Assembly: GCF_023721755.1 (NCBI RefSeq)
Contig: NZ_JAMDLH010000004.1
Location: 124,001-188,000 of the forward strand
Direction of reading: 5' to 3'
DNA length: 64,000 nucleotides
DNA from: Pleomorphomonas sp. NRK KF1
GTDB lineage: Bacteria; Pseudomonadota; Alphaproteobacteria; Rhizobiales; Pleomorphomonadaceae
Position 1 is the first letter of the stretch; each line of letters begins with the position of its first letter. The position numbers and the translations under genes are program-made. The notes below the pieces were generated by a model. It was not told the origin of the DNA and ran no database searches. It worked only from the letters and a program-made list of their open reading frames with translations. Shown piece after piece: positions 45,608 through 54,480 of this stretch.

Positions 45608-46561
45608 ATGACGGTTCTGTCCATTCGATCGCAGGATTTCGACCGGGCGCAGCGCGTCGATGCGTTTCGCAGCGTCGTCGCCAGCATGACGAAGGTCGAC
45701 TTCATCCCCGACGACCGCGATGCCTTCAGGTCCGAGACCTCGATCGCGGTCCTGCCCGGGGTGATCATCGGCCACGGGCGGCACTCGGCGTCGACGGCCA
45801 TCCGGACGCAGGGTCACGCGGCCGACTGTCGAGACGACGTCATGTTTCACATCCCGCTCGCGGGCGGCGGCACGATTGCGCAGATCGGCGGCAAGGAAGA
45901 GATGCTGCTTCCGGGGTCCATCTATGCCGATCCCGGGGAGGTGCCGGGAACCGTGCGTTTTGGCGGCGAGCATATGGAGGGCATCTACGTCTCCATCCCC
46001 CGCGCCCATCTCGGCGCAGCCTCGGCAGGGCTCGACGCCATGCTCAGGCGCTCCGCCGCGCTGACGCCGCAGTGGCGACTGCTGCTCGGCTACGCCCGCA
46101 GCCTCCACGCAGAACTGCCGGCGCTTGCCCCGGAAGAGGCGGTGCAGGCCGTGGCGCATGTGCAGGATCTCGCCTTGATGGCCCTCGGCGCCACGCGCGA
46201 GGCGACCGAGATTGCCGCCGGACGCGGTGTGCGGGCCGCCCGACTGAGGGAGGTGAAAAGGGAGATCGAGCGGAGCCTCGTCACGCCCGGACTGACCGCC
46301 GAAAGCGTCGCCAGCCGGCTGGGCCTCTCCTCGCGCTATGTTCGCGCCCTCTTCGAACGGGAAGGAACCTCCTTCCGGGACCATGTGGCCAGCCGACGCC
46401 TCGCACGCGCCCATCGCATGCTGACCGATCCGGCGTCGCAGCACCTCAACATCGCGCAAATCGCCATGGACGCCGGCTTCGGCGACCTGTCCTGGTTCAA
46501 CAGCCGCTTCAAGCAAACCTACGGCGTGACGCCCAGGGACGTGCGGGCCGGTCTCGCTTAA
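45608..46561 (+). CDS. AraC family transcriptional regulator
   Basis: A 317-residue protein from ATG 45608 (GGGGGG upstream; an earlier ATG at 45560 is possible). N-terminal part is an AraC-binding-like domain (FHIPLAGGGTIAQIGGKEEM); the C-terminal ~100 residues are the double helix-turn-helix (VASRLGLSSRYVRALFEREG; IAMDAGFGDLSWFNSRFKQT). It is read in the same direction as the vWA operon 140 bp downstream and may control it. Signal unknown. Confidence 0.88.
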   Translation: MTVLSIRSQDFDRAQRVDAFRSVVASMTKVDFIPDDRDAFRSETSIAVLPGVIIGHGRHSASTAIRTQGHAADCRDDVMFHIPLAGGGTIAQIGGKEEMLLPGSIYADPGEVPGTVRFGGEHMEGIYVSIPRAHLGAASAGLDAMLRRSAALTPQWRLLLGYARSLHAELPALAPEEAVQAVAHVQDLALMALGATREATEIAAGRGVRAARLREVKREIERSLVTPGLTAESVASRLGLSSRYVRALFEREGTSFRDHVASRRLARAHRMLTDPASQHLNIAQIAMDAGFGDLSWFNSRFKQTYGVTPRDVRAGLA

Positions 46562-46637
46562 CCCGCAACCTGTGCCGCCGCACCCGTAACTCGGTGCCGC
46601 CAGACCCAAGACCCAAGCGTCCTCGAAATCTACCTTC

Positions 46638-46667
46638 TGTCCGGGCAGGCATTTCCTTGCCCGGACA
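46638..46667 (+). terminator. Perfect 10-bp hairpin between AraC gene and vWA operon
   Basis: TGTCCGGGCA at 46638-46647 pairs with TGCCCGGACA at 46658-46667 around a 10-nt loop; TGCTTCTTC follows instead of a clean T tract. It lies 34 bp ahead of the first ATG of the operon. It could end the AraC transcript or act in the operon leader. Confidence 0.5.
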
Positions 46668-46700
46668 TGCTTCTTCATGCCCCTTCGAGGATCAAGGCAT

Positions 46701-47687
46701 ATGTGGGACTTCAGTTTGTCGGGCGCTCTGGCGCTCATGGCGCGCACGGCGCCCTTTCTTCTTTTCCGCATGGTCGTCTATTTCGCCATGGTCTGCGCCT
46801 ATGTGATCGCGACCGGAACGGGCGCGGCCGTCGGTTACGGCGTCGGCCAGTTCGGAGACGCGGACTTCCTGGCCTCCAGCACGCTTTTTGGCGGACTGGC
46901 CGGCTTCGGCATCGTGGCGGTCGCCCTCTATCTTCTCAGGGAATACCTTCTCTACCTCGTCAAGGCCGGGCACATCGCCGTGCTCGTGGAGCTGATGGAC
47001 GGCCGCGCGCTGCCGGATGGCGAAGGACAGGTGGCCTATGGCAGCCGCATGGTGCGCGAACGCTTCACCGAGGCCAGCGTGCTCTTCGGCATCGACCAGC
47101 TCGTCAAGGGCGTCATCGCCGCCATCGCCGGGCTGGTCGAGGGGATCGCGTCGATCCTGCCCATTCCGGGCCTCGATGCGGCGGCCCGCGCCTTCCGTGG
47201 CTTCCTGAAGGTCGCCGTCGGTTTCACCGACGAGGTGATCCTTGCCCATGCCTTGCGCACCCGCGCGGCCAACCCCTGGGCCTCGGCGGAAGAGGCCCTC
47301 GTGCTCTATGGCCAGAACTACAAGACCATGTTCCGCAATGCGGCCTGGCTGGCGGTGATGATCTACGGGCTGTCCTTCGTCGTCTTCCTGCTGGCGCTCG
47401 CGCCCGCCGCCGCGCTTGTCTATCTCCTGCCCGGCGCGCTCAGCGCGGGCGGCTTCGTCTTCGCTCTTCTTTTCGCCTGGGCGGTCAAGGCGGCCCTGCT
47501 CGAACCCCTCGCCATCACCTGCATGCTGCAGGTCTTCTTCAAGACCACCCAAGCACAGGTGCCCGACCCCGACTGGCGCGCCCGCCTGCGGGACCTCTCG
47601 GGAAAGTTCAGGGACATCGGCGGCAAGGCCGCCGCATGGGCATCGGGCCGGCGCGCCCCTGCTCAGCCCGTCGCGGCATCGGCTTGA
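46701..47687 (+). CDS. Polytopic membrane protein of the vWA operon
   Basis: A 328-residue protein starting at ATG 46701 (AGGATCAAGG upstream). Hydrophobic segments are at ~19-45, ~60-85, ~135-155, ~212-235, ~237-270; the ~155-205 region is amphipathic and reminiscent of re-entrant helices (GVIAAIAGLVEGIASILPIP). A soluble basic C-terminal tail ends in Ala-rich sequence. No family recognised. The next gene, a secreted vWA protein, begins 12 bp later. An inner-membrane anchor or channel for the complex is plausible but unproven. Confidence 0.75.
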   Translation: MWDFSLSGALALMARTAPFLLFRMVVYFAMVCAYVIATGTGAAVGYGVGQFGDADFLASSTLFGGLAGFGIVAVALYLLREYLLYLVKAGHIAVLVELMDGRALPDGEGQVAYGSRMVRERFTEASVLFGIDQLVKGVIAAIAGLVEGIASILPIPGLDAAARAFRGFLKVAVGFTDEVILAHALRTRAANPWASAEEALVLYGQNYKTMFRNAAWLAVMIYGLSFVVFLLALAPAAALVYLLPGALSAGGFVFALLFAWAVKAALLEPLAITCMLQVFFKTTQAQVPDPDWRARLRDLSGKFRDIGGKAAAWASGRRAPAQPVAASA

Positions 47688-47699
47688 AGGGAGGCGGTC

Positions 47700-50420
47700 A
47701 TGAAGCACGCTTTGCTGACACTCGGCGGCCTTCTGGCCGGGCTTATGCTGGTTCAGATCCCGGCGTCCCTGGCCCAGGACGCCCCACGCACGATCATCGT
47801 CATGGATGGCTCCGGCTCCATGTGGGGGCAGATCGACGGCCGGCCGAAATTGGAAATCGCCCGCGAGGCAGTCGCCAACGTGGTGACGCGCCTGCCAGCT
47901 GGACAGGAACTCGGGCTGATCGCCTATGGCCACCGTTCCAAGGGCAACTGCGGCGACATCGAGCTGCTGGTGCCGCCGGGCAAGAACACCGGCGCCACCA
48001 TCGTCGGCGCGGTCAACGCCATGCGCTTTCTCGGCAAGACCCCTCTTTCCGCCGCCGTGCGGCAGGCCGCCGAGGCGCTGCGCTATGGCGAGGAAAGCGC
48101 CACCGTCGTGCTGGTCACCGACGGGCTTGAGACATGCGAGGCCGATCCGTGTGCGCTGGCCTCGGAGCTGGAGGCGGCCGGCGTCAACTTCACGGCGCAT
48201 GTGGTGGGCTTCGGCCTGTCGAAGGAAGAAGGCGCGGAGGTCGCCTGCCTCGCCGAGAACACCGGCGGCCGCTACATCGAGGCGGCCAATGCCGGCGAAC
48301 TGTCCGATGCCCTGAGCGAGGCCATCGCCATGGCGCCGCCGCGCGAGACAACGCATTTCCCCGGCCGCCCGCTGATGCGCGCCATTCAGCTCCAGCCAAC
48401 CGGGCAATCGATCGGAGCTGAGGTCGCAGCGCCAGCACAACCGCAATTCCCCCGCGATGGCACGGCCGAGCAGTGCCGCGCCCTGGCGGACGCCGATGCC
48501 ACGGCGGCCGCGTGGATGTTCGAGCCGCCCGGCAGTTACTTCATCGAGGAGCCGCGCTGCCGCCTTTTCAGCTACGCAACGGAAATGGACTGGGCCGAGA
48601 TGCCGCCCGAGGACGGCTGGGTTTCCGGGTTCAAGCCCGACGCCATCCTCTTCGTCCGCCCGCTTGAGCAAGCCGCCTTCGAGCCGGGCAAGGCGGGCAT
48701 GGTCAACCGGGGGCCATATGCGCCAGGCGTTGCGCGGATCGAACTCGGCGTCATGGCCGAGGGCAGCGAGACCGGCGGCGCGGCACTGGCGCTGAGGCTT
48801 TACCCGGCCGGAAACGCCAACCCGGACGCCGCCATCACCTACAGCACCGTGGAGGGGACCGAAGGCGCCAAGGATGCCGCCATCGAACTCGCGGCGCCCG
48901 GCACCTATCTCCTGCGGCTGGAGACCTGGGGCGGCGACACGCTCGACGAAATGGACATCGTCGTCGAGGCCGATCCCGCCGTCACCCTCAAGGCGCCGCC
49001 GGTGGTGGCGCCGGGAGCGCCCATTCCGGTCGAGACAATCGGCCGCCAGTTGCGCAACGACGGCATCGAGATCTGGCAGGGCGAAACCCAGATCGACTGG
49101 GGGCGGACGCTGGGCGAACTTGCGGCCGGCCAGCCGCTGAACGCGCCCACCGAGCCGGGCGCCTACGATCTTGTCTACAAGGGCGAGGATGCCTCCGGCG
49201 AGCGCCGGGAGAAGGCGCGCCTCTCCTTCGAGGTCGGGACGCCTCAAGAGAAGGCGGAAGCCCCTCCCGGGGCGGCCTCCGGCGCGGGCGAGGATGTCGC
49301 CTATTCCTGCGAGGGGCCGGCGCCCTGCCCGGTGTCCGACGGCAACACGGGCCTCTCCTTCATGCTGCCGGCCGGCTGGTGGACCGACCATCCGACGACG
49401 GAGGGCTACACGGCAGGCGCTCAGGCCGCCGGCGAGGCGTTTCCGCCGCGCGTCAACCTCTTCCGAACCGGCGGCGACGACGCGCTGGTCCTCGGCCCGC
49501 GCCAGTGGGTTGCCATGAACGGTCCCTGCGAGGAGGTGGGCGCACTCGGCCAGTTCTGCATGTTCCAGAGCACGGACCCGCAGGTGCTGGCCGCCTACCA
49601 ACTCGTCAAGGCGACGTTGAAATGGGACCCGCCGCAGCGCCAGTCGTCCCGGAACGATGACTGCGCCGATGGCGACGGCCACGGCCCCGACGCCTGCGAC
49701 AACGGCAAGGAAGCCGGCGGCAAGGCCTTTTCGGACTATCCGCACCGATGCCTGCCGGGCGACCGCACGGTTGCCAACTGCGACATGCGCGATGCGGCGA
49801 CCAGCCTGTTCTTCCATCTGCCCGAGAACTGGGTGGCGGAGGTCGAGCGCGCCAAACCCTTTCCGCGCGCCGAGTTCGCCGAGCAGGCAAGTTCAGCCCA
49901 TTCGATCTTTCTCAACCCCAGGGACTGGCCTCTCGGCGAGCGCGGCTGCTATCCGACGCGCGTCGGGCCGTTGTGCGCGGATCCCGATCGGGGAGACGAG
50001 AGACTTGCCCGCGTCCTGCAAACCCTGCAGTTCACGCTGACCACGGGGCAGGTTCTGCGCCGCTGCGGCGATGAAGCCTGCGACTTTGCCCACCCCAACC
50101 CCCGGCTTTCGGGCCGGCTGCCGGCGCTCTGGTCGGTCGAGGTCGGCCGTCCGCTTCCCGACGGCCGGATCGCCACCTGGTTCTGGGATCGCGACCCCGC
50201 CGGCAACTTCAAGCTCATCGGCCTCAACCAGCCCGGCGGCGACAACTGCCTCGAGGCCGGAGCGGGGCAGATGCTGTGCGAATTCTCGCCCTACATCTCG
50301 ACGGACGAGTTCGACCTCATTCGCAAGAACCTGAGGGTCGGCGCTGCCGCGTCATCCGGCTCCAGAACCGTTACGCCGGCCGAGTTCGACCGCGCCCTTT
50401 CGATCATCCGAGGGAACTGA
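47700..50420 (+). CDS. Secreted 906-residue von Willebrand factor A domain protein
   Basis: Signal peptide 1-25 (ends ASLAQ). A vWA domain follows at ~30-205 with an intact MIDAS: DGSGSM at 36-41, the KTPLSAAV Thr near 120 and VTDGLE near 140. The 205-540 part is beta-rich and unassigned. The C-terminal half (~540-906) has paired cysteines and repeated segments with a FMLPAGWW / FHLPENWV-like pattern. A short Asp-rich loop at ~652-669 (DDCADGDGHGPDACDNG) looks like a calcium-binding thrombospondin-3-type turn. Probably a periplasmic or surface metal-dependent binding protein. Operonic with genes on both sides (12 bp and 3 bp gaps). Confidence 0.85.
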   Translation: MKHALLTLGGLLAGLMLVQIPASLAQDAPRTIIVMDGSGSMWGQIDGRPKLEIAREAVANVVTRLPAGQELGLIAYGHRSKGNCGDIELLVPPGKNTGATIVGAVNAMRFLGKTPLSAAVRQAAEALRYGEESATVVLVTDGLETCEADPCALASELEAAGVNFTAHVVGFGLSKEEGAEVACLAENTGGRYIEAANAGELSDALSEAIAMAPPRETTHFPGRPLMRAIQLQPTGQSIGAEVAAPAQPQFPRDGTAEQCRALADADATAAAWMFEPPGSYFIEEPRCRLFSYATEMDWAEMPPEDGWVSGFKPDAILFVRPLEQAAFEPGKAGMVNRGPYAPGVARIELGVMAEGSETGGAALALRLYPAGNANPDAAITYSTVEGTEGAKDAAIELAAPGTYLLRLETWGGDTLDEMDIVVEADPAVTLKAPPVVAPGAPIPVETIGRQLRNDGIEIWQGETQIDWGRTLGELAAGQPLNAPTEPGAYDLVYKGEDASGERREKARLSFEVGTPQEKAEAPPGAASGAGEDVAYSCEGPAPCPVSDGNTGLSFMLPAGWWTDHPTTEGYTAGAQAAGEAFPPRVNLFRTGGDDALVLGPRQWVAMNGPCEEVGALGQFCMFQSTDPQVLAAYQLVKATLKWDPPQRQSSRNDDCADGDGHGPDACDNGKEAGGKAFSDYPHRCLPGDRTVANCDMRDAATSLFFHLPENWVAEVERAKPFPRAEFAEQASSAHSIFLNPRDWPLGERGCYPTRVGPLCADPDRGDERLARVLQTLQFTLTTGQVLRRCGDEACDFAHPNPRLSGRLPALWSVEVGRPLPDGRIATWFWDRDPAGNFKLIGLNQPGGDNCLEAGAGQMLCEFSPYISTDEFDLIRKNLRVGAAASSGSRTVTPAEFDRALSIIRGN

Positions 50421-50423
50421 CCC

Positions 50424-51284
50424 ATGCGCCGACACCTCGCAGCGACCTGCCTTGCCCTTCTGGCGACCGCTTCTTTCTCGTCCGCCGCGCTGGCCTGCAA
50501 CAGCCCCGTCATCTCCATCGACGCAAGCGGACAGGCCGAGTTCATTTCCCCCGAGCGGGACGTGAGGCCGGACATGGAACGCATCTACGGGCCGTCCCCG
50601 AACCCGGACGCGATTCTCGTCGTCGATGCCCGGACCCATCGGGGCACATGGATCGGGCGAACCGAACTGCCGGGGGTTCTGGCCGGCTTCGGCGCCCAGA
50701 GCGACGGCTACCTCTACTCGGGTCCCGATCATTGCCTGCCGCCCGGATTGCCGGTCGATCTGCCGGAGGGCAAACGACAGCCGGACGAGCTTCCGCCCGG
50801 GAAGCCGCCGATCGAACTGTTCCCCGGCATCGCGCCGCGATCCGGCCTGTGGCAGGCCCGTCTCGGCAAGACGAAGCTCGAAGGCTGCCCGACCCTGATG
50901 CAACAGGCCTTCCCGAAATCGCCCGCCGATTTGCCGGCGGAGTGGCTGACGCCGCGAAAACTGGCCTTCAAAGCGCCGTTCCATCCCGACCAGCTTGAAA
51001 TGTCGCGCCGGCTCTCGGCGGAAGGTCTGAGCCGGATCGCCTGGCGCAATGCCGGAGAGAACGCCTGGACGACCGAGGTCTTTCCCGAACTCTTCGGCCA
51101 GCTCCCGGCCGGACAGGGCGCGGGCAGCAAGATGACCTGGCGGCTGACGCTGAAGAGCGAGACGGAGATCGAGCACCTCTCGACCGTCAGCATCGTTCTG
51201 CCCAAGGAAGCCGCCGCCGTGCTGGGCGGAAGCAACACCTGCCGCCTGGTCAGCCGCAACATCTGGGTCAGGGTTTCCGACTGA
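50424..51284 (+). CDS. Secreted cysteine-containing protein of the vWA operon
   Basis: A 286-residue protein with a signal peptide (1-24, ending SSAALA before CNSPVIS). The mature part has four cysteines (ACNSPV, DHCLPPG, EGCPTL, NTCRLV), which could make two disulfides, and a Pro-rich centre. Its start lies 3 bp after the vWA stop, so it is co-translated. No domain recognised. It is probably the ligand or a subunit partner of the vWA protein. Confidence 0.75.
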   Translation: MRRHLAATCLALLATASFSSAALACNSPVISIDASGQAEFISPERDVRPDMERIYGPSPNPDAILVVDARTHRGTWIGRTELPGVLAGFGAQSDGYLYSGPDHCLPPGLPVDLPEGKRQPDELPPGKPPIELFPGIAPRSGLWQARLGKTKLEGCPTLMQQAFPKSPADLPAEWLTPRKLAFKAPFHPDQLEMSRRLSAEGLSRIAWRNAGENAWTTEVFPELFGQLPAGQGAGSKMTWRLTLKSETEIEHLSTVSIVLPKEAAAVLGGSNTCRLVSRNIWVRVSD

Positions 51285-51333
51285 GCAAGGACACCTCAGC
51301 GCCCTATCCGTCTGTCTCATTTATGGGTCCGCC

Positions 51334-51366
51334 ATTCTCTGCGAAAGCAGAGAAGCTCGGGCAGGA
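51334..51366. repeat. Single REP arm F
   Basis: ATTCTCTGCGAAAGCAGAGAA followed by GCTCGGGCAGGA, quoted in parts, is one arm of the same palindromic family as elements A-E, without an inverted partner. It lies between the vWA operon and the methyltransferase. Confidence 0.7.
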
Positions 51367-51412
51367 TGAGGCAGCCGGAGGGCCGGTCCTGCCCCTGTCC
51401 AGGGACAGGACC

Positions 51413-52147
51413 ATGGCGCAGAACATCTACGACGACCCCGCCTTCTTCTCCGGCTACACCCAGTACCCCCGGCAGGTGATCGGCCTCGACGGCGCCACCG
51501 AGTGGCCGACCGTGCGCGCCATGCTGCCGCCCATTGAGGGCAAGCGGGTGGCCGATCTCGGCTGCGGCTTCGGCTGGGCGGCGCGCTGGATGCGCGCGCA
51601 AGGCGTGGCGTCGGTCCATGGCTTCGACCTCTCCGAGAGGATGATCGCCCGCGCCCGCCAGGACACCGACGACCCCGCCATCGCCTACCGCATCGCCGAC
51701 CTCGAAACGCTGGAACTGCCCGAGGCGGCCTTCGACCTCGTCTACAGCTCGCTGGCCTTTCACTACGTCAGGGACTTCCGCCGTCTGGTGCGCACCATCG
51801 CCGCCGCGCTGACTGTTGGCGGCGACCTCGTCTTTTCCATCGAACACCCGATCCACATGGCGCCGGCCCATCCGCGCTGGATGACCGACGAGGATGGACG
51901 CCCGACGTGGCCGGTCAACGGCTATTCGGCCGAGGGCGAGCGCCGTGTCGAATGGTTCGTCAAAGACGTGCTGAAACACCACCGGACCATGGCCACCACG
52001 CTCAACACCCTGATCGAGGAAGGCTTTGCGCTCCGCCGCATCGAGGAGTTCGCCCCGACGGCCGACGAGGTGCGAGCGGCGCCCGACCTCACCGAGGCCG
52101 ATATGGAAAAGCCGCTGATGCTGCTGATCGCGGCCCATAGACCCTGA
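51413..52147 (+). CDS. SAM-dependent methyltransferase
   Basis: A 244-residue class I methyltransferase starting at ATG 51413. Motif I VADLGCGFGWAARW is the SAM-binding loop, followed by VHGFDLSERMIARAR and the motif IV-like FDLVYSSLAFHYV. Such UbiE/BioC-like enzymes methylate small molecules; substrate unknown. It stands alone, preceded by a REP arm. Confidence 0.88.
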   Translation: MAQNIYDDPAFFSGYTQYPRQVIGLDGATEWPTVRAMLPPIEGKRVADLGCGFGWAARWMRAQGVASVHGFDLSERMIARARQDTDDPAIAYRIADLETLELPEAAFDLVYSSLAFHYVRDFRRLVRTIAAALTVGGDLVFSIEHPIHMAPAHPRWMTDEDGRPTWPVNGYSAEGERRVEWFVKDVLKHHRTMATTLNTLIEEGFALRRIEEFAPTADEVRAAPDLTEADMEKPLMLLIAAHRP

Positions 52148-52235
52148 CCCACCAGCAGATGCGCGCTGAGGTGCAAAGTCGACTTGATTCAGTTGATACT
52201 TGCAATGACAATCGAAAAGGCAACGGAGGGGTGGG

Positions 52236-53054
52236 ATGATGCTGGGAGCATTCTCTACCGAAGTCGTCTTGGATCTCGCAAAAATCTCCAAAGCAGTGTA
52301 TCGCGGGCCGCTAAACCAGAAACATTTCCTTCTTCAAGGAAATCGGTTCGCCGACCAACAGTATGTACATGGCAGCTTCAGGCGCGGCTTCTGCCGCGTT
52401 TTCACGAATGACTATGCGGTTGTTGTCGCCTTCCGGGGGACAAGGGAACGTATCGACTGGAGTATTTCCAACTTCCGCGCATGGCCCGTCCCCTTGCGGG
52501 ATTGTGGCGAGACCTCTGAACGTGTCCTCGTTCATCGTGGCTTTCAAAATACACTGGACTACCAGGACAAATCATCCGGCCTCCCCAGCTTGCAGGCACT
52601 GTTGAACATCCTCGGCAACATGGATCTGGGCGGGCGCGCTCTATACATTACCGGACACTCGCTCGGCGGCGCACTGGCTAAGCTGTTTGCGGTCAAGTTG
52701 CGCGCACGCCATCCATCCATCGTGGACAACAACTTGCAGGGAATCGTCACATTCGGTTCGCCGGCGGTGGGACTGAGGAGGTTTCGGGAATACTACGGCG
52801 AGCTAGGAGACATCACGTTGAGGATCGTGAACTCTGCGGACGCAGTCCCTTTTTCTCCTCCGCTCGGTTACTTCCATGTGGGAAAGTCGATTTGGCTTCA
52901 AGACAGCAACGCGATCGAGGATCCAGGTTGGGCATCCCGCCTGAGCCGTTCGATTGCCAGCTCCTGGCCATCGGCGTTTGTCAGGCACCATAACATGTCG
53001 GAGTACATTTCCGCCCTGGCGGCGCTCTCAAGCAAGGAAGCGTCCATGGCCTAA
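52236..53054 (+). CDS. Class 3 lipase family protein
   Basis: A 272-residue alpha/beta hydrolase: oxyanion-side AVVVAFRGTRE, nucleophile Ser142 in GHSLGGALAK, Asp202 in VNSADAVPF and His251/252 in RHHNMSEY complete a catalytic triad. The pattern is that of fungal-type class 3 lipases. No signal peptide is evident. GGAGGGGTGGG precedes the ATG pair. Codon use is less GC-extreme than its neighbours. Confidence 0.88.
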   Translation: MMLGAFSTEVVLDLAKISKAVYRGPLNQKHFLLQGNRFADQQYVHGSFRRGFCRVFTNDYAVVVAFRGTRERIDWSISNFRAWPVPLRDCGETSERVLVHRGFQNTLDYQDKSSGLPSLQALLNILGNMDLGGRALYITGHSLGGALAKLFAVKLRARHPSIVDNNLQGIVTFGSPAVGLRRFREYYGELGDITLRIVNSADAVPFSPPLGYFHVGKSIWLQDSNAIEDPGWASRLSRSIASSWPSAFVRHHNMSEYISALAALSSKEASMA

Positions 53055-53300
53055 CGGCACAAGCGCTAGGACGAACACGGAAGGCAAGGTTCCGACTCGT
53101 GCAAAATTGAACCGTGATCGACGGGAGAATGTACGGCGCTCGGATGCGAAGGGGCCCAAAAAGCTCTCCCTCCTTTCGATTGCCACCACGCCTTCCGATC
53201 CCCACCTATGCGCCTGAGCGGCCGCTTCTCGATCACGTTGGGTCAACTTGACCGGCGGGTGCTCTGGCGGGATTCTCCGCCCTGCCCCATGGGATAGATC

Positions 53301-53771
53301 ATGCGCTTTGCCGGCAATGTCATCTGGTTCGTGTTCGGAGGCGCCTTCACGGCGCTTCTCTGGCTGCTCGGCGCGGCGGTGTTCGCGCTGTCCATCGTCG
53401 GGCTGCCGCTGACGCGGGCGGCCATCGAGATGGCCAAGCTCAGCGCCTTTCCCTTCGGCAAGGACGTGGTCCACGTGCGCGAACTCGACGGCAAGGGCGT
53501 GACGCCGGTCACCGCCGTCACCGGCACCGTCGGCTTCGTGTTCAACGTGCTGTGGCTCCTGACCTTCGGCCTGGCGCTCTGCCTGTCCTACCTCGCGCTC
53601 GGTATCGTCTACTGCCTGACGATCATCGGCATTCCCTTCGGCCTGCAGTGCTTCAAGCTGGCCGGCATCTCGCTGTGGCCGGTCGGCCGCCGCGTTGTCA
53701 GCATCGAACTGGCCGACGTCGCCCGCCGGCACGCGGCCGAGACAAGTTTCGCCCGCCGCCGCGCCGGCTGA
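53301..53771 (+). CDS. YccF family inner-membrane protein, first paralogue
   Basis: A 156-residue protein with two YccF repeats: FAGNVIWFVFGGAFTALLWL and a second half FVFNVLWLLTFGLALCLSYL with IIGIPFGLQCFKLAGISLWP. About four transmembrane segments; role unknown. A diverged paralogue follows 142 bp downstream. Confidence 0.88.
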   Translation: MRFAGNVIWFVFGGAFTALLWLLGAAVFALSIVGLPLTRAAIEMAKLSAFPFGKDVVHVRELDGKGVTPVTAVTGTVGFVFNVLWLLTFGLALCLSYLALGIVYCLTIIGIPFGLQCFKLAGISLWPVGRRVVSIELADVARRHAAETSFARRRAG

Positions 53772-53913
53772 TCGCCCCATCTATTGCGAACTGGACGTTT
53801 TCCAATTTTAAGCCTGCCACCGGAAAGCCACCACCCTGGCGTTTCCACCCTATTGCCAGACAACTTCGGACATGTATCCTGCGCCCGCGTCGACATCGTT
53901 GTCGGAGGGGTGC

Positions 53914-54444
53914 GTGCGGTTCGCGGCGAGGTTCCTGTGGTTTGCGCTCGGCGGAGCCTGGACGGCGTGTCTCTGGCTCGCGGGCGCCGCGATCTTCGGC
54001 CGGGTCCCCGGCGGTGAGCCGCTGTCGCGCGCCGCCATCGAAATGGCCGGGCTCAGCATCTGTCCTTTCGGTCGGGACGCAGTGCATATCCACGACCTCG
54101 GCGGAGAGGACGCACCGACGACGCCCGCCCGCCGTCGCCTCGGCCTCGCGCTCGGCGTCGTCTGGATGCTGACCTTCGGCATGCTGCTCTCGGCCACCTA
54201 TCTCGTCCTCGGCGCGCTCTGCTCTCTGACGGTGCGCGGCCTCCCCCTCGGCCGCCAGTGCTTCAAGCTGGCCGCCATTGCGCCCTGGCCGGTGGGGCAG
54301 CGCGTCATCAGCACCGATTTCGCCACCGTTCCCCGCCAGCAGGCGGCGGTGGAGCGCTTCGCCCGCGCCCGCCTCCGGCAGTCAGGCCGCGACGCGGGCC
54401 GGCCGGCCCGGCAGCCCTCCTTGGGCAGCGGCGAGACCGGCTGA
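53914..54444 (+). CDS. YccF family inner-membrane protein, second paralogue
   Basis: A 176-residue protein. I start it at GTG 53914 after GGAGGGG because the first residues (RFAARFLWFALGGAWTACLW) then align with the first paralogue. The second half reads LPLGRQCFKLAAIAPWPVG. The second copy has lost some hydrophobic residues and gained a Arg-rich 40-residue tail, suggesting divergence after tandem duplication. Confidence 0.85.
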   Translation: MRFAARFLWFALGGAWTACLWLAGAAIFGRVPGGEPLSRAAIEMAGLSICPFGRDAVHIHDLGGEDAPTTPARRRLGLALGVVWMLTFGMLLSATYLVLGALCSLTVRGLPLGRQCFKLAAIAPWPVGQRVISTDFATVPRQQAAVERFARARLRQSGRDAGRPARQPSLGSGETG

Positions 54445-54480
54445 ACGGCCTGCCCCGCCGGAGCGGGACAGGCGCGGTCG

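Noticed and set aside
46692-49817. A 1041-codon open frame on the minus strand opposite the vWA operon
   Set aside because: It is antisense to two well-supported genes with signal peptide and MIDAS motif, has no recognisable domain, and is explained by GC-rich codon bias.
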